Positions 37,301 to 48,400 of a stretch of 64,000 bases of DNA are shown here, in pieces. Every line of letters starts with the position of its first letter. Position 1 is the stretch's first letter. The stretch comes from Acanthopleura granulata (Eukaryota; Mollusca; Polyplacophora; Chitonida; Chitonidae). The position numbers were made by a program, and so were the translations under genes. Location: positions 28,042,983 to 28,106,982 of the forward strand of contig JABBOT010000003.1 of assembly GCA_016165875.1 (NCBI GenBank), written 5' to 3'. Under the pieces are notes generated by a model, which searched no databases, had not been told where the DNA came from, and saw nothing but the letters and a program-made list of their open reading frames with translations.

Positions 37301-40300
37301 AGGAAACTAAGCAAACAATGACCAGGGACTCTTTTTTTCCTAGTAAGGAAAGGTTGGTTCTTTTCAAGCTTAAAACTCGCGATAAACTTTTTCAACGGAA
37401 CCGATCGTTGTCCTTAAAAAGATTGTATATGTACAGAATTTCCAACGTGGTGGCTAAACTTTTGGACTAGTTTGAAAGTTAGAAACAAAGCTGTGTAAAA
37501 TGAATGCCAAACTCAAAGAGTAACACATTAAGTATCTAAATAGAAGACAAGCTGTGGAATTTAAGTGTCCTTTCAAATGGATATACTGTGCACTCCTTTT
37601 GACCAATTATTTCTGCATCATGCGTTTCTTTCTCATAATCATTAACAACTCATATGTTTTCTAAATTTCACACGACTCGTATAAAGCTTTAGATTTGGGG
37701 TTTTGCTATATACCGTGCTACAGCGTCTAGCTTCAGGCTGCTTGAATTCAACTCATTTTTGTCTTTGGAAAAGATCCTATATACAGCGATTTTATAAGCC
37801 ATGCACAATGTGAAGATTTTTTTTTTTTTTTTAATTTTTGCTAACATACTTACATGTACTTAATTGTATCTCTCAAGCAGGCATTGTGCTGAAAGTATTA
37901 CAATGTATATGTTGTTCATTCCATCGGAAAACCGAATTGTATGGCCTGTTTAAAAAGAGATTCTTCACAACCATGTTGTGTTGACGTATATATTAGTAGT
38001 ATCTTCTGTTGACAACTTTTAGCGATAAAGCTTGCACAGGCTTTAATGGTCCTCTTTATAGTTTAATGGGAAATTGCGACACTGAATGATATTGGTATGT
38101 GTGAATAATGATATAATACATGTGAATAATACAAAATTTCTGACGTGACGTTGGAACTGCATGTTTAACTTTGGCAGTTTATTAAGCGATATACACTAGC
38201 TGTATATGTGGGCCAACTAGACATGTAGTTCATCTACCAAGTTAAAAGGTGATTGCTAGAGTAACTGCGTTACACCCATCACGATGATGTGATAAGGTAA
38301 ATTTAAACTACTAATGAAGTTCAAACAATAGACAGGTTGGTGTCAACACAAAAATGGTGTAGGTTAACGTGTTACAGGAATTCCTACATTTCTCTTACCG
38401 AACAAAGAAAACACTGCAAGTATAGGATGCGTGTGTTGAGCTGTAAAAGTAGTGTTAATGAATAAAGCTATAGGAAACAGTTATATACATAAAAGCACAT
38501 GTAGGATGATTATTTTTATCTATTCATGCAGTGAAACCATTAATGAATAATCCTGTAGTATACAGAAGGCATACATAACAGTGCGTATACATGTAGGATG
38601 ATAGTTTTGAGCTATACATGCTCTCAAGGAATAATCCTGGACAGCCAGCAAGGTTATATATGAATGTAGTAGAACCATTATTTATTTATTATTTATTTGA
38701 TTGGTGTTTTACGCCGTCCTCACTAATATTTCACTTATATACGACGTCGGCAAACATTGTGGTGGGGGGTAACCGGGCAGAACCCAGGGTATACTTACGA
38801 CGAGTAGAGCTATTAATGAATAATCATGAGGAACCTGCAGGTATATATAACAGCACATATAGAATGCTTGTTTTGAGTTAGGAACGTATAGTAAAACTGC
38901 TAATGAATAATCCTATATAGACAGCCAGCAGGTACATATAAACTACATGTTAGGGAGGAAGGCCTGAAAAATCCCGTGGTTTGCCGCCCTTTAGACGCTG
39001 GCAGCTAGGAAGCCTAACCTTCCACATTCCCCGGGTCGCTGTGAGCAAGACACGATTGGAATCTCTCACGCTACGTTCACTTGTTCCTTTTCGGCAGTCT
39101 CCTTTTCTTGCTGAAAGCAATCCTTTTGAAGCCAACGTGGTCGATTCTTTCTATAGATATTAGAGCGTGGACTATCAATATTTTTTGGCTCCTGCAAACA
39201 AGGCCGCTATGATTATAAACACAGGGTTGTCGGAAAATAAAACCGGTTTCATGTTTGAGGAGTTTATATTTCAAATTTGAGACCGAAGAGAGAAAATCAA
39301 AGATTTAAGAAGTGTTACAAAGAAAAAGAAAAGGAATGACCGCCTTTATATGGTGATTCGTACAGGGAGATTTAAGGGTAAATGCAGTTTGACTATACTC
39401 TGACTACGCGTTCTAAACAGCTACATGTTTTACGCAGATAAGTGGAGACAAAAATTTCGAAGTATTTGACAATCTATATAGCTAATTGCACCTTGACACG
39501 TCCGATGCTGTGAGCCCGGTAGGTTTGTTGAGAGGGGCTCAGAAGAGAAAGTGTCTGTTAACAGATGTCCGGGACATGTTGACTGGAGACACACAATCAC
39601 ACCGACTGGGGGATTTCCCGTCAAGGCCAGCGAATGAAACTGTAACCCAGATGTACCTGCCACAGGCACTCAGGTTCGCAAACCGTCTTGCCATTATTGA
39701 AACAATTGGTCAAAATTGCCTTTTGAGGAACATTTTTCAACTGTCGAGTCTTAACCGATCTCTCGCCCGGTCAGCATATATATACAGTTCCTTTACGTAC
39801 ACGTCTGGGCTAAGTTGTCAAATACGGAGCACCATCTCCCCGGGGCAAACCCCCGGGGCTAGGAGTCTACCCTTTTCTAAATAATCCCATCTCCGCCAGG
39901 AATCATCAAACTCAACATGCACGACCGTCTCTAGCCACAAGCCTCTTTTAAAGGCAGTGGTAGTGAGAACATGTACACAATATTTAACACCCCTGCACTT
40001 GTATGAGCGTTTGAGGCACTGGCCGTATACCTAGATTTAGATAAATGCACCTATATACTACATGTGTAAGGCAACAAAAGATTTTATCGCCAAGTGTCTC
40101 GCAAATCTCCGTTTTATGAGAGACCGGTTTCCTGAGATTATATATACAATACATAGCTGTGTTAAAAAGCGATATTTGGCTGTTGACCCTGAACAAACTG
40201 CCTTGTAAGAAAGATTAAAAGAAGGATCACGCCCAGGCAAATTTGAACTCCAGGGCAAGAACTAACATTGACACAGAAAGTTTCCTGTTATCCAGTAACG

Positions 40301-43300
40301 AAAAGACAATTATAAAGGAACAGTATTTTCTTTGTACATCGTCTTGCTTCCATTGGGGAATGAAAAAACCACCTGATGGAATTTCGTACATGTACGTGAA
40401 ACTTAGATGAAGAACCGAATCACACAGACATCTCAGGCTGTATACCCTGAAGAGATTGCTCCTATGTGAAGGATACCAATGGCTAGAGCAGGCCTTATCA
40501 CTTTTTTTCCACGAGCGTCCAACAAAAATGTTTCAGAAATCTGTCCTTCCTGAAGTAAAAATTGTTTCAGCATACTTGAAATTCATCGAAGTTTTAATCA
40601 AAACGGTGCTTAGCATAATTTAATGGAATGCCAACTTTGAGTCCAAATATTTGAAATGGTGTCAGGCGCTGGGGTGTATGAAGATCCTTAATATTATACA
40701 GGCGTGGTTTCGAGTACAGATGCTCCGAAAATTAGTCCACCCTCTCTGGTGTAACGCAATGTGGTTTATTCATTTGACTGGCAGATTACTCATTCCAGTC
40801 TCACACGAATTTATGCCAGTGCATTCGTAAGTCACGGCAGAGTGAATGCGGCACGAGCCTGTAACACAAACCGCTTATTTCTTTCCTGTGTGACATCAGA
40901 CAGAATAATATACGTCACAATGTCGCGTGCTGGTATGATCGTGAACACCAGGTGGACCTGTTTAAAACACCCCAAGGAATTCGCCAAGGAGCCACGCTAG
41001 GCCCCTTTACATTATTCCAGTTAATTAATGGAAACATGTCGTAATAGCGGACTCTCTCGCTTTATTTAACTCGGGCTGGTGGGATTGTTGGCGTGTCTTA
41101 GAGACGGACCCTCAGCCGTGATATTTGATCATGTAATGAGCCAGAAATGGCACATAATTAACTCCTTCAAACACATTATAGCTCCCCACGTGAGCAAAGA
41201 TAGGTCCGCATCTCTCCCGTGCTGAGATCGACGGCGATACTCCAATCAAGTATGATCAAAACGGACACTAGAGAATTTGTCACCAGGCTTTGAGCGCGTG
41301 GCAAAAAGCCGAAGACGTCCGCTCGAGTTAATGTAATGATTAGTGGTGCGTTTATAAGGCGATGAGAGTGCTTTCCTGACTCAACATGTGGCTAATTTCA
41401 TACAATCCTCGCTGATGGATATCCCCTGACAGCCGCCAACATAAACTCATGGTATTCAAGTAAATAGTCCTAGTTTTTTATCATCTGCCAACGCAAATTT
41501 CTGATTTTTTATATGTTGGATTCATTTTTCCAGTGTCACTCTATCATCAAACCGTGTCCGTTTTTACACCACAAAATATCAAACGAGCAAAAAAATATGT
41601 TTTTGAGCTCGACTATAATATTTTCACGAGTTTTTCAAGAGGCATTTTACATTTGCCCCAAACAGCATGATTGCTCAATACAAAAGGCGCGTTTCTTTAT
41701 GCCTTAAATTGGGAGATGAATTCGTGGAATAACACCCCTGATTTCCATGGTTATGGATGTATACTTTAAAAGACGTGAAGTGAGCATCTCTTCATGGGGC
41801 TATATATGCTTCTGTTTGTTTTTGTTTGTTTGCTGAATGCATCCATACTATGGTCTATATACTCCAATCGTAATATATATGTAACTAGAAAACACGTTTT
41901 GGCATATTTCGCTCATGATTTCTCCTTAAAATTCTATAAGCGACTGTACCGAGGAATTCTTTCGTGCACTATTATGTATATATGTATCGGTAATTAAGCT
42001 GTTAACTTTTTCTATGTAAAACTATATTTCACTGATACGATAAAACCCACCTGTTAATATGACATTTTTATGTGATGACATAAGGGATTCTGTTATTGCT
42101 TCAAACTATATTATGCTATAGATGACACACTTGTTTCTTTATTGCCGCAAATTATTATCACTTGTTCTGTTATTTCAACAACAACAAAACTGATGGCGCA
42201 TGTAACGAGTTATTGTCGAATATTTTATTGCAATAACATAATCTATTTAGCATTAATCAGAGAATACACTGATATGTTAAATTCAAGCAAATTAGATTTT
42301 AAAACACATTGTCCTAAAAGTGTTATTATTGTTTCTAGTGACACACTGGTTTCCACGCCTGATGATTGCTAGATCGAAGATTACAAGCACACAAAAATAC
42401 ACTTTGAACCTTTTGAATATTACCCATATTCATATTAATATTTTTATAAAGCAGGTCTAACCAAACTTGATATTTCTTGTACCAAAGGAAACAAAGGTTT
42501 AATAACTTAACGTGACAGCTCAAATACAGAAAATTAATATTTCTGTGTAAAAGATCGAGTGTTGTGTCCATAAATGACACCTTAACAAGGGAAAAGGATG
42601 CACGGATACAGCTGCTGTTATCGATGTGTGAAGTAAGATGAATACGAAAGGTAAACCGATTCATTTATAAACATGCATAAAAGACGAAAAGATGAATGCA
42701 GCTGAAACAGTCCGTCATGGATACAGCTTGTACATAAGGGCAAGTTTGTGAGCCAGTGTCCGTTAGTGAGTTACCTTTGACTGTACATAGGTGTACAGTG
42801 CGATGTTGTTTGACCTGAACGTCAAAAAGCCAGCGGGCCGTTTGTTGACCAGGCAAAGTCTGTCTATTGCTGTAACTAAATGTTAAAGGTGAAATTCTTT
42901 CTTTGCCTCTTAGCGACCTGCTGCGGTGGAAAATTACCTTTTATTTGGCTTCATGAGTGACGAGCCCGCAGTGTTTCATTAGAAAGGGAAGGCAATCATT
43001 TGTTCAACCCCCACTCTTAATCACGTCAACAATGAGCCAAACACGGCTCGCAAGTGATCCGCATACAAAACCCGGCCTTTTATTGAAAATCAGCGCTTTA
43101 TAATGGCCCACGTTGAGAAATGATGCGCTCTCTAGGACGGCCCACGCCGCGGTCTTATATTGGACTTTAATTTTATTCCAGTGGCCATGCCGTATTAGCC
43201 CGTATGTATGGAAATCAGACCAGGCTATATTGAACTCTTCTACGTTGGGAGGATGTTTTGTTATGTTAAAAATTCCTAGGACTGGCTGAGAGGTGAGAGA

Positions 43301-44619
43301 AATGAAGCGACCATAACAACTGGGGTCGACTCTTTAACTGCACCCCTAACTGCGTTTGACGACAAATCCGTCATCTTCCAGCTCTCCCGGGTCACCAGTA
43401 TCATTGTCTTCGCCGTCATCTAGCAAAAATAATTAGATTTTTTGTGGAATAGGAGTCTGGAAATAAATGAAATGAACCCAGCATGATTTAAACACAAATG
43501 ACTTTTGTTTCAGTAACCTTTGAAATTACAACAATAACTCAAAATTCAGTCATGATCATGAGTTAAGATATTTTTTTATTTGAAGGTTGGGAAAAAAGGG
43601 ATTGTGCGGAGGGTAGGGGGAGGCGGAGGATGGGTTGAGGCCGACGAAAAGGCTTAATATCCTTAGAGTCAGCACTCCTACACGGCTAAACGTTCTGAGT
43701 CAACATACAAATGACGCTTATTTTTTATTCTAAACTCACTTTCGTCCAGCATAACAAAAGAGGAAAGATGTAAAATTATCCCACCCATGTGATTGAATTT
43801 AAATACTGATTGAACGGAGATCTGGGTAAAATTTGAACTCCGAGTTAAATTCCAGCCATTTTTTCTGGAGACAAGTGCAGCGGATAAAGGATCCTAGCTT
43901 CTTATCATGGACAAGATAGACTTAGGTGGTGAGAATTTCCTCTGAGACGCCTGGGCACTTTGCCACGTTTTCTCGGATGAACCAAGTGTCGTTGACACCT
44001 CGCCGGCGTCCTTTTTATGTTTGAAAACAATCTATCATGTCAAACAATGCTACAATGTGTATAATTAAACGTATCAATCGGTCAGTTTCCTGCAATCTAT
44101 TCATACCTGTGTAAATAACATTACAATTACATTAGTTACCTACCTCTACCACCCTTCATAATGAACTAAACTGGCTAATATAGTTTGGGGTATAATGTCC
44201 CTATAAGCTTGTTCGTCTGAAAAATTTTGTATATTTTGTGCATAAAAATTCATACTGTTAATTTGCTGAATACAAATGAAATGTTCTTTCGAAATTTGCA
44301 CATGCTATTGTGTGGATATGTAGATAGAATGTAAATAAATTATCAGTGTGAATGGGTTGGAATCATAGGAAAAGCTGCAGACAGATTAGGATGTTATGCA
44401 TGAATTAGTATTATTTCCATATTATGCATGATTTAATATTTTTACCCGACGAAACTTATGGTATCGTTTGTTTACATTAACTGAAGAGTTTCAACCATAT
44501 TAAGATTACCATTGTCGTGAGAAATATTTTGTCAGTTTCCTAATGTTCTCCTTCCTTTGTTTTATACAGGTTTAGAAAATCCCATAGGTGAACCCAGCAA
44601 GGATTTATACTGGTTTTAA
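28264..44619 (+). CDS. VGLL2: Vestigial-like protein (VGLL2/vestigial family), complete 4-exon gene, 271 aa
   Basis: Transcription cofactor that does not bind DNA itself but binds TEAD/Scalloped factors through a Tondu (TDU) domain; family roles are in muscle, appendage and head development. Coding exons join as 28264-28341, 28704-28965, 34494-34919, 44570-44619 (816 bases). Seen: N-terminal DVMYQ near residues 5-9; TDU at about 73-95 with TYFSGDISSVVDEHF and the VxxHF core (V86, H89, F90); FPPSFWNSAYQ at 123-133; DPYIATSIHG at 151-160; YNPHYGSLLMQP at 200-211; tail ending DLYWF (267-271). The middle is rich in His, Ser, Tyr and Pro, as in the family. Vertebrate VGLL2 is somewhat longer (about 320 aa from memory). 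The start has A at -3 and follows an in-frame TAG at 28219. VGLL3 or an ancestral VGLL is the alternative name; the N-terminus and exon 3 block fit VGLL2 best. The family assignment is near certain, the exact paralogue less so. Confidence 0.95.
28342..28703 (+). other. VGLL2 intron 1 (362 bases)
   Basis: GT-AG intron in phase 0. It is T-rich and shows no repeat, no open frame worth noting and no clear regulatory motif. Confidence 0.9.
28704..28965 (+). CDS. VGLL2: VGLL2 coding exon 2 with the Tondu (TEAD-binding) domain
   Basis: Acceptor TTATGCATTTCAG ends at 28703 and the exon opens in phase 0 with KFGVQKM. It encodes residues 27-113 plus the first base of codon 114. An acidic, lysine-rich stretch (residues 51-64, GKEDDLEKETQPKD) leads into the TDU: NCVLLTYFSGDISSVVDEHF then TRALSQPSSY. 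All hallmark residues of the TEAD-binding helix are present, so binding should be intact. Donor GTATGT begins at 28966, leaving phase 1. The frame stays open to 28989 past the donor, so intron retention would add only a few residues. Confidence 0.95.
28975..29240. repeat. Imperfect minisatellite at the 5' end of VGLL2 intron 2
   Basis: Repeated blocks CCGGCCAGTTTCA, TCGGCCAGTTTCAC, ACGACCAGTTTCACG alternate with CGATTTACC/CGATTTAAC and GTTTGATTCACT/GTTTGACTCACTTGTCC. Units are about 30-65 bases and irregular. It starts within 10 bases of the exon 2 donor. Confidence 0.6.
30832..30845 (+). promoter_or_regulatory. Tandem M-CAT (TEAD-type) motif in VGLL2 intron 2
   Basis: CATTCC at 30832-30837 and again at 30840-30845, in direct repeat with a 2-base spacer. 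CATTCC is the core of the TEAD/Scalloped site, and VGLL2 is a TEAD partner, so feedback regulation is a reasonable idea. Single copies of a 6-base motif are common by chance; the close pair is less so. Confidence 0.3.
31565..32025. repeat. Diverged tandem duplication, 236-base period
   Basis: ACTAAAATAA, then TAAACAGCT, ACAACAGAGAG, AACAGTCT(C/T)CTTAAT, TTGA(C/T)(A/G)ATAAATAT and ATTTGATGAA occur in the same order from 31565 and again from 31801. Identity is moderate, so the duplication is old. It lies in VGLL2 intron 2. Confidence 0.65.
33782..33802. repeat. (CTGG)n microsatellite
   Basis: Five copies of the tetranucleotide, within VGLL2 intron 2. Confidence 0.9.
34494..34919 (+). CDS. VGLL2: VGLL2 coding exon 3 (SFWNSAYQ block and His/Tyr-rich region)
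   Basis: Acceptor CATATTTTCTCAG ends at 34493. The split codon G|AT gives Asp114, then SSP and residues 118-255. The SQRNFPPSFWNSAYQ block (119-133) is close to the vertebrate VGLL2 sequence as I remember it. DPYIATSIHG, DPWHY and YNPHYGSLLMQP follow, matching blocks in the same order in vertebrate VGLL2. The exon ends in phase 1 before the donor GTAAAT at 34920; without splicing the frame would read seven more residues (KYIYHR region) and stop. No membrane segment or DNA-binding domain is visible. Confidence 0.93.
38405..38955. repeat. Diverged minisatellite, about 90-100-base unit, interrupted by a SINE
   Basis: The recurring elements are ACATGTAGGATGAT, TTTTGAGCTAT, AAACCATTAATGAATAATCC and GACAGCCAGCAGGTA, seen in order at about 38410-38480, 38495-38580, 38590-38680, 38805-38850 and 38855-38955. 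The array is split by the SINE at 38681-38801. It lies wholly in VGLL2 intron 3. Confidence 0.75.
38681..38801 (-). mobile_element. SINE inserted inside a minisatellite in VGLL2 intron 3
   Basis: Minus-strand body and tail: (TTTA)n, GATTGGTGTTTTACGCCGTC, TATTTCACTTATATACGACG, GTAACCGGGCAGAACCCAGG. The flanking GTAGAACCATTA (to 38680) and GTAGAGCTATTA (38803-38814) look like a diverged target duplication, although they are also parts of neighbouring minisatellite units. It is 5'-truncated. Confidence 0.8.
40990..41300. promoter_or_regulatory. Enhancer-like block in VGLL2 intron 3
   Basis: Motif-dense stretch of more complex composition than the surrounding AT-rich DNA. It contains TTAATTAA (41021-41028), an E-box CACGTG (41187-41192), another TAATTA-type site near 41155 and GATA-like sites. 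There is no open frame. It resembles a conserved non-coding element of a developmental gene, but conservation cannot be tested here. Confidence 0.25.
42895..43240. promoter_or_regulatory. Second enhancer-like block in VGLL2 intron 3
   Basis: About 1.4 kb upstream of the last exon. It contains a RUNX-type TGCGGTGG (42922-42929), forkhead-like CCAAACA, Caudal/Hox-like TTTTATTG and TTTATAATGG, and an ATTCCA that fits a TEAD half-site. It is compositionally complex and has no coding potential. The role is inferred only from motif density. Confidence 0.25.
44570..44619 (+). CDS. VGLL2: VGLL2 terminal micro-exon (residues 256-271 and stop)
   Basis: Acceptor TTTGTTTTATACAG ends at 44569. The split codon G|GT completes Gly256 in the required phase 1, and the exon reads LENPIGEPSKDLYWF then TAA at 44617-44619. 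It is only 50 coding bases after a 9650-base intron. It was chosen because site, phase and immediate stop agree, and the short tail with an aromatic end looks like a real C-terminal motif. A different last exon, or retention ending at 34940, would be the alternative. The 3' UTR follows directly. Confidence 0.8.
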
Positions 44620-45430
44620 TTGTGGTGTCACCTTGGCAATAATCGGGTGTCCAGCAACAGACTTTCCACGGCAGCATTACCGTATACACGTGACTCCACA
44701 CTTGACAACGCATGTGCATGGCAGAACTACATGTTCATTGGCAGGAGCCTTGACAACGGACGCGACAGGAACTAGCGTGGTGCATGACGGTAGTCATGAT
44801 TTCTCACGAGCATCATCGTATCCAGGCCTAGATGTCGCGTGACAATTTTCAGTGATGTCGCGATGGTGTTTGCTGCTGTGTTCAGCCAATATTCATGCAT
44901 AAGTGTTAAGGCGATCTTCTTTTTTTTTTCAACTTCTCTTGTCTCCAGAAATCGAAGAGGATTCGTTATACAATCAACTGTGCTCAGCTTAGATGTATTT
45001 ATATATGAGATAAACTTATTTTTGATGTTGATGACGGCAATGGACTTTGCGATAAAAATGCAACGCGTGTGCCGGTCATCACAGGTTGTAAATAGGAACT
45101 ACCAAGGGACACACGTGTCTCGTGTACAGAACATTTTGTTTTGTATAACAGAATATGAGATTTCATGTGTCCACGTGTTCTACCACTGGATACAAATTCA
45201 CAAAAAGATCTCTCCCAAATATGGATATTGTTTTAGGATTTTGTTTGAAGACACAGCTTCAATCCCGGTTTAAACCGGTTCAGTGGCCTCCAAGAGACCA
45301 CGTGACTTGTCGTCTGTCTCGTGCTGAATGATTCACTTCAATCTAACCCTCGTGTTCATTATACATTGTTTCGTCTCGTTCATTTTACATATTTTGTCAT
45401 CAAAAGAATTAAAATTATTGAAGCATCTTA
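44620..45430 (+). other. VGLL2 3' UTR (proposed)
   Basis: Starts at the TAA of the last exon. ATTAAA at 45408-45413, a common variant poly(A) signal, is the first reasonable end; AATAAA at 45926-45931 is a longer alternative. The 144-codon open frame at 44839-45273 within it has no recognisable domain and is treated as chance. Confidence 0.45.
45408..45413 (+). terminator. Candidate poly(A) signal ATTAAA
   Basis: ATTAAA about 790 bases after the VGLL2 stop codon, followed by AT-rich sequence. AATAAA at 45926-45931 is a second candidate for a longer transcript. Confidence 0.3.
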
Positions 45431-48400
45431 TCCCATGGTATCCCCATTTTCTTTATCGCTAAATAGAGTTGCAGAATTTTAGCTATATTTGTGGTTTAAG
45501 CTGAATGCATTGCATCGATCATGTACACTTGCATATGCATGTATCTCCGGGATAAATCTTGGCGTTTGAAAATATTTATACTAATTTCGAAAGTAAAAAT
45601 CCACGCTAAAATATTTCCATATTAATTCACCTATTTATGTTCAGTTACAGATGGCGAAGACTCATTAGCCGTACATAAAATAGGTATTATAAGACAGGTC
45701 TTGTAAGCTCTACCCTGTTGAAGACCACAGGTTATCACTACATCGTCTATGTTAAAACATACAAAATTTTTCAAGTAGACCAGTCTCACAATTTCTATTG
45801 TATTGCCAACCCGGATGTCTGTAATAACATTTATTCTTACAAAGGTGTTGCTGACATGTGTAAGCTTATAGGTTTCTTAGCTTAATTATACTACCATAAT
45901 GGTTATTTTAGAAAAAGGGATGGAGAATAAAGGATTATTTGACTGGTCTTCAGTGCCATAGTGAAGACTTTTTCACTTTTATGATTGGCTCTCAGTTTCA
46001 AGGGTGGATGAAATCCATGAAACCGTCAACGTTTGACATGTTACAATATTTTCACACGTCTTGCTAAAAAAAAAAAACAAACATTTCGTTACCTACACGA
46101 TGATATAATGAGATGATCTTTACAAGCGTTGTTTTCATGCCGATTTCCAATTGTACAAAGGCCTCCTTGAATATCGTTTGCATATCCAGGTGATGAGCTA
46201 CGAGTGCCTTATACAAATTTCCAAGAGGCAAACAAGAGTTTTAATATAAAATAAGTATATATGCACATATTTTGCCATGCAGTATTTCGCCCTGTTAGGA
46301 GTATATATTTAGAGTACGAGATTCATTTTGACTGGCATCTTTCCCCCTTGTTAGAGAGAAAAGTTTCTTGAGAATTGCTTACTGGTGATTTATTTGAGAG
46401 CGGCCGTCGCTTGGCGCGTGGCTGGTCGAAGTGTGACCACGTCGCAGGTCTCGTCCGTTAAAACAGGAATATGGCACACAGCACATGTGTCGCCTACGTG
46501 GTCAAAGGGACCAGAAGTATTGTACACGGAATGCAGGGTGTACGTCTCAGTCCCTTAATCCCAACAACAGTGCAATACTGAAAAACAACAATTCCTTTTG
46601 TTTCTCAACGCTTTTTGACCAGGGCGCCACGAAACATGTGCGCCCGCGCTCCATTTGAAAATTATGCGCTGGCCCTTTTTGTCTTTTTGCCCAACAATGC
46701 TTAACTTCTGCATTGGCTCACGTGAAGGTAGCGGGGCAACTATCCTTTCATCGCCCCCTCGCACCCACAATAGAACTCCCAAGGAAAACACGTGTTTGCT
46801 TCATCAGAGAAGGAGCTGCGATTATGTTCGCTACGTCCTGTATAGGCTTTGAGATAATTCAAACCAAGTTTCGCTGACGACAGGCTGAAAAACTATCTCC
46901 CTCTGTATATAGTATATAGATAACGTATGTATATGGGTTAATGTTAAAACTTATAGAGAGCTGAAACAGAGAGCATTCCGCATCCATATATGTGCAATGT
47001 GCCACCGCTGAACAAGAACTATCAAAACGGTATGTATATTTTTAGTACCAACTTATACATTGCGTAGTCCATTATTTTTCGGCAATTTAAGTACCGCACA
47101 TAATATTGGTTACACGTGTTTTTTTTATATTGGTCTTTTTTACATCTGTGAAATATAAATTCTAAAAGGAATATCTGTCAAAAAAGTATTATTTCCCTTA
47201 AATTATTGCATATATTGTGCTTTTTGTTTAAACTACTATTTACATCAAAACAATGTTGAATTACTTTTATCGTGAAATGCTCTATATAATATATATGAGT
47301 GGAAAGCGCTAGGTTTGGCTTTTGTAGTTATCATGGAATTCCCGAGCGTAAACTCAGGTTTTATATGTTATTGCAATTAGCTGAGGCTGAGTCTATAATA
47401 AATGAGAATAACTGAGAAAAAAAATAACACGCAGGACGGCAAAATATATTTAATGGGTGACTGAAGATAATTTTTCACGGGACATGATTCTGGCTGGCAA
47501 AAGATTCGCCTCTCTCACTTAAGGCCGCGGTATTATTTTCTTAAGAACCCATGTACGTATTATTTACATGTATAGTCAGTAAAAGATGAAGAAACCACAA
47601 AACTCAATAGGCTTTTAACTGTACCTTTAGGATACATAAGCAGCATATGATACACAAACTGGTTACCGAGATGGCGTTAACATATTCGGCCATTAAGTCG
47701 CTAAACAGACGTTGAATTTACATCCGATGTTTGGACAGGACAATGTAATCGCAAGATGATAATCTGTACATGCCGTAAACAGACATAAAGAGAGATGGAG
47801 AAAACATTTGAGGCTGTTTGCTTTTCATACACAACGAAAATATATCCTGCAGACATAATGGTAAAATATGGCAATTTGACGTTTCTCCACCGTGACCAAC
47901 CCTGACTGTAACAAATTTGATTTATTATATTTAACAAAAATATAAGGTTTATCTTTCATAACATGTTAAGCATTTCTAAGTGACAATTCTACTTTGCCCA
48001 TCCATAATTTCCAGAACAGAAATGTTTTTTTTCGTACTGAAAATGCGGAGAGTATTTCAGCCAATTCTATCTCATCTGTACGCCACCCCTTATATAACCT
48101 TTGCAGATCTTATGCTGGTGTTTTTTTCAAAAATCATTTTAATGTATTTTTCTGTGCTTATAAGATAGAGGATTCTTTCAGATAATGGGGAAAAGTTGCA
48201 GTTCTTAAAAAGCGAGAATGTAACTTATGCTGAATTACAATTAACTGGTTAACAATTAATTTATCCCGAAATCTTCAGTGTGCCGATATCTTGTTGCAAC
48301 AATGAATTTTAAATTATCTTGCTGTTTTTTTAGCACGCCACATGTACAAGCATATGCAAGCACTTGTTTCATTGATATTCTGGTACATATAGAGCTCCCA

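Larger units (their letters stand above)
34920..44569 (+). other. VGLL2 intron 3 (9650 bases)
   Basis: GT-AG intron in phase 1. It holds a G-run (35752-35761), a poly-T run near 37817-37833, the 38.4-38.95 kb minisatellite with a SINE inside it, and two motif-dense blocks (40990-41300 and 42895-43240) that look like enhancers. The open frames (up to 132 codons at 39486-39884) look like chance. Confidence 0.88.

Noticed and set aside
39486..39884. 132-codon plus frame in VGLL2 intron 3
   Set aside because: No homologous domain, no supporting splice sites in the VGLL2 phase; chance.
44839..45273. 144-codon frame downstream of the VGLL2 stop
   Set aside because: Lies in the likely 3' UTR, no domain, and not in frame with the terminal exon.
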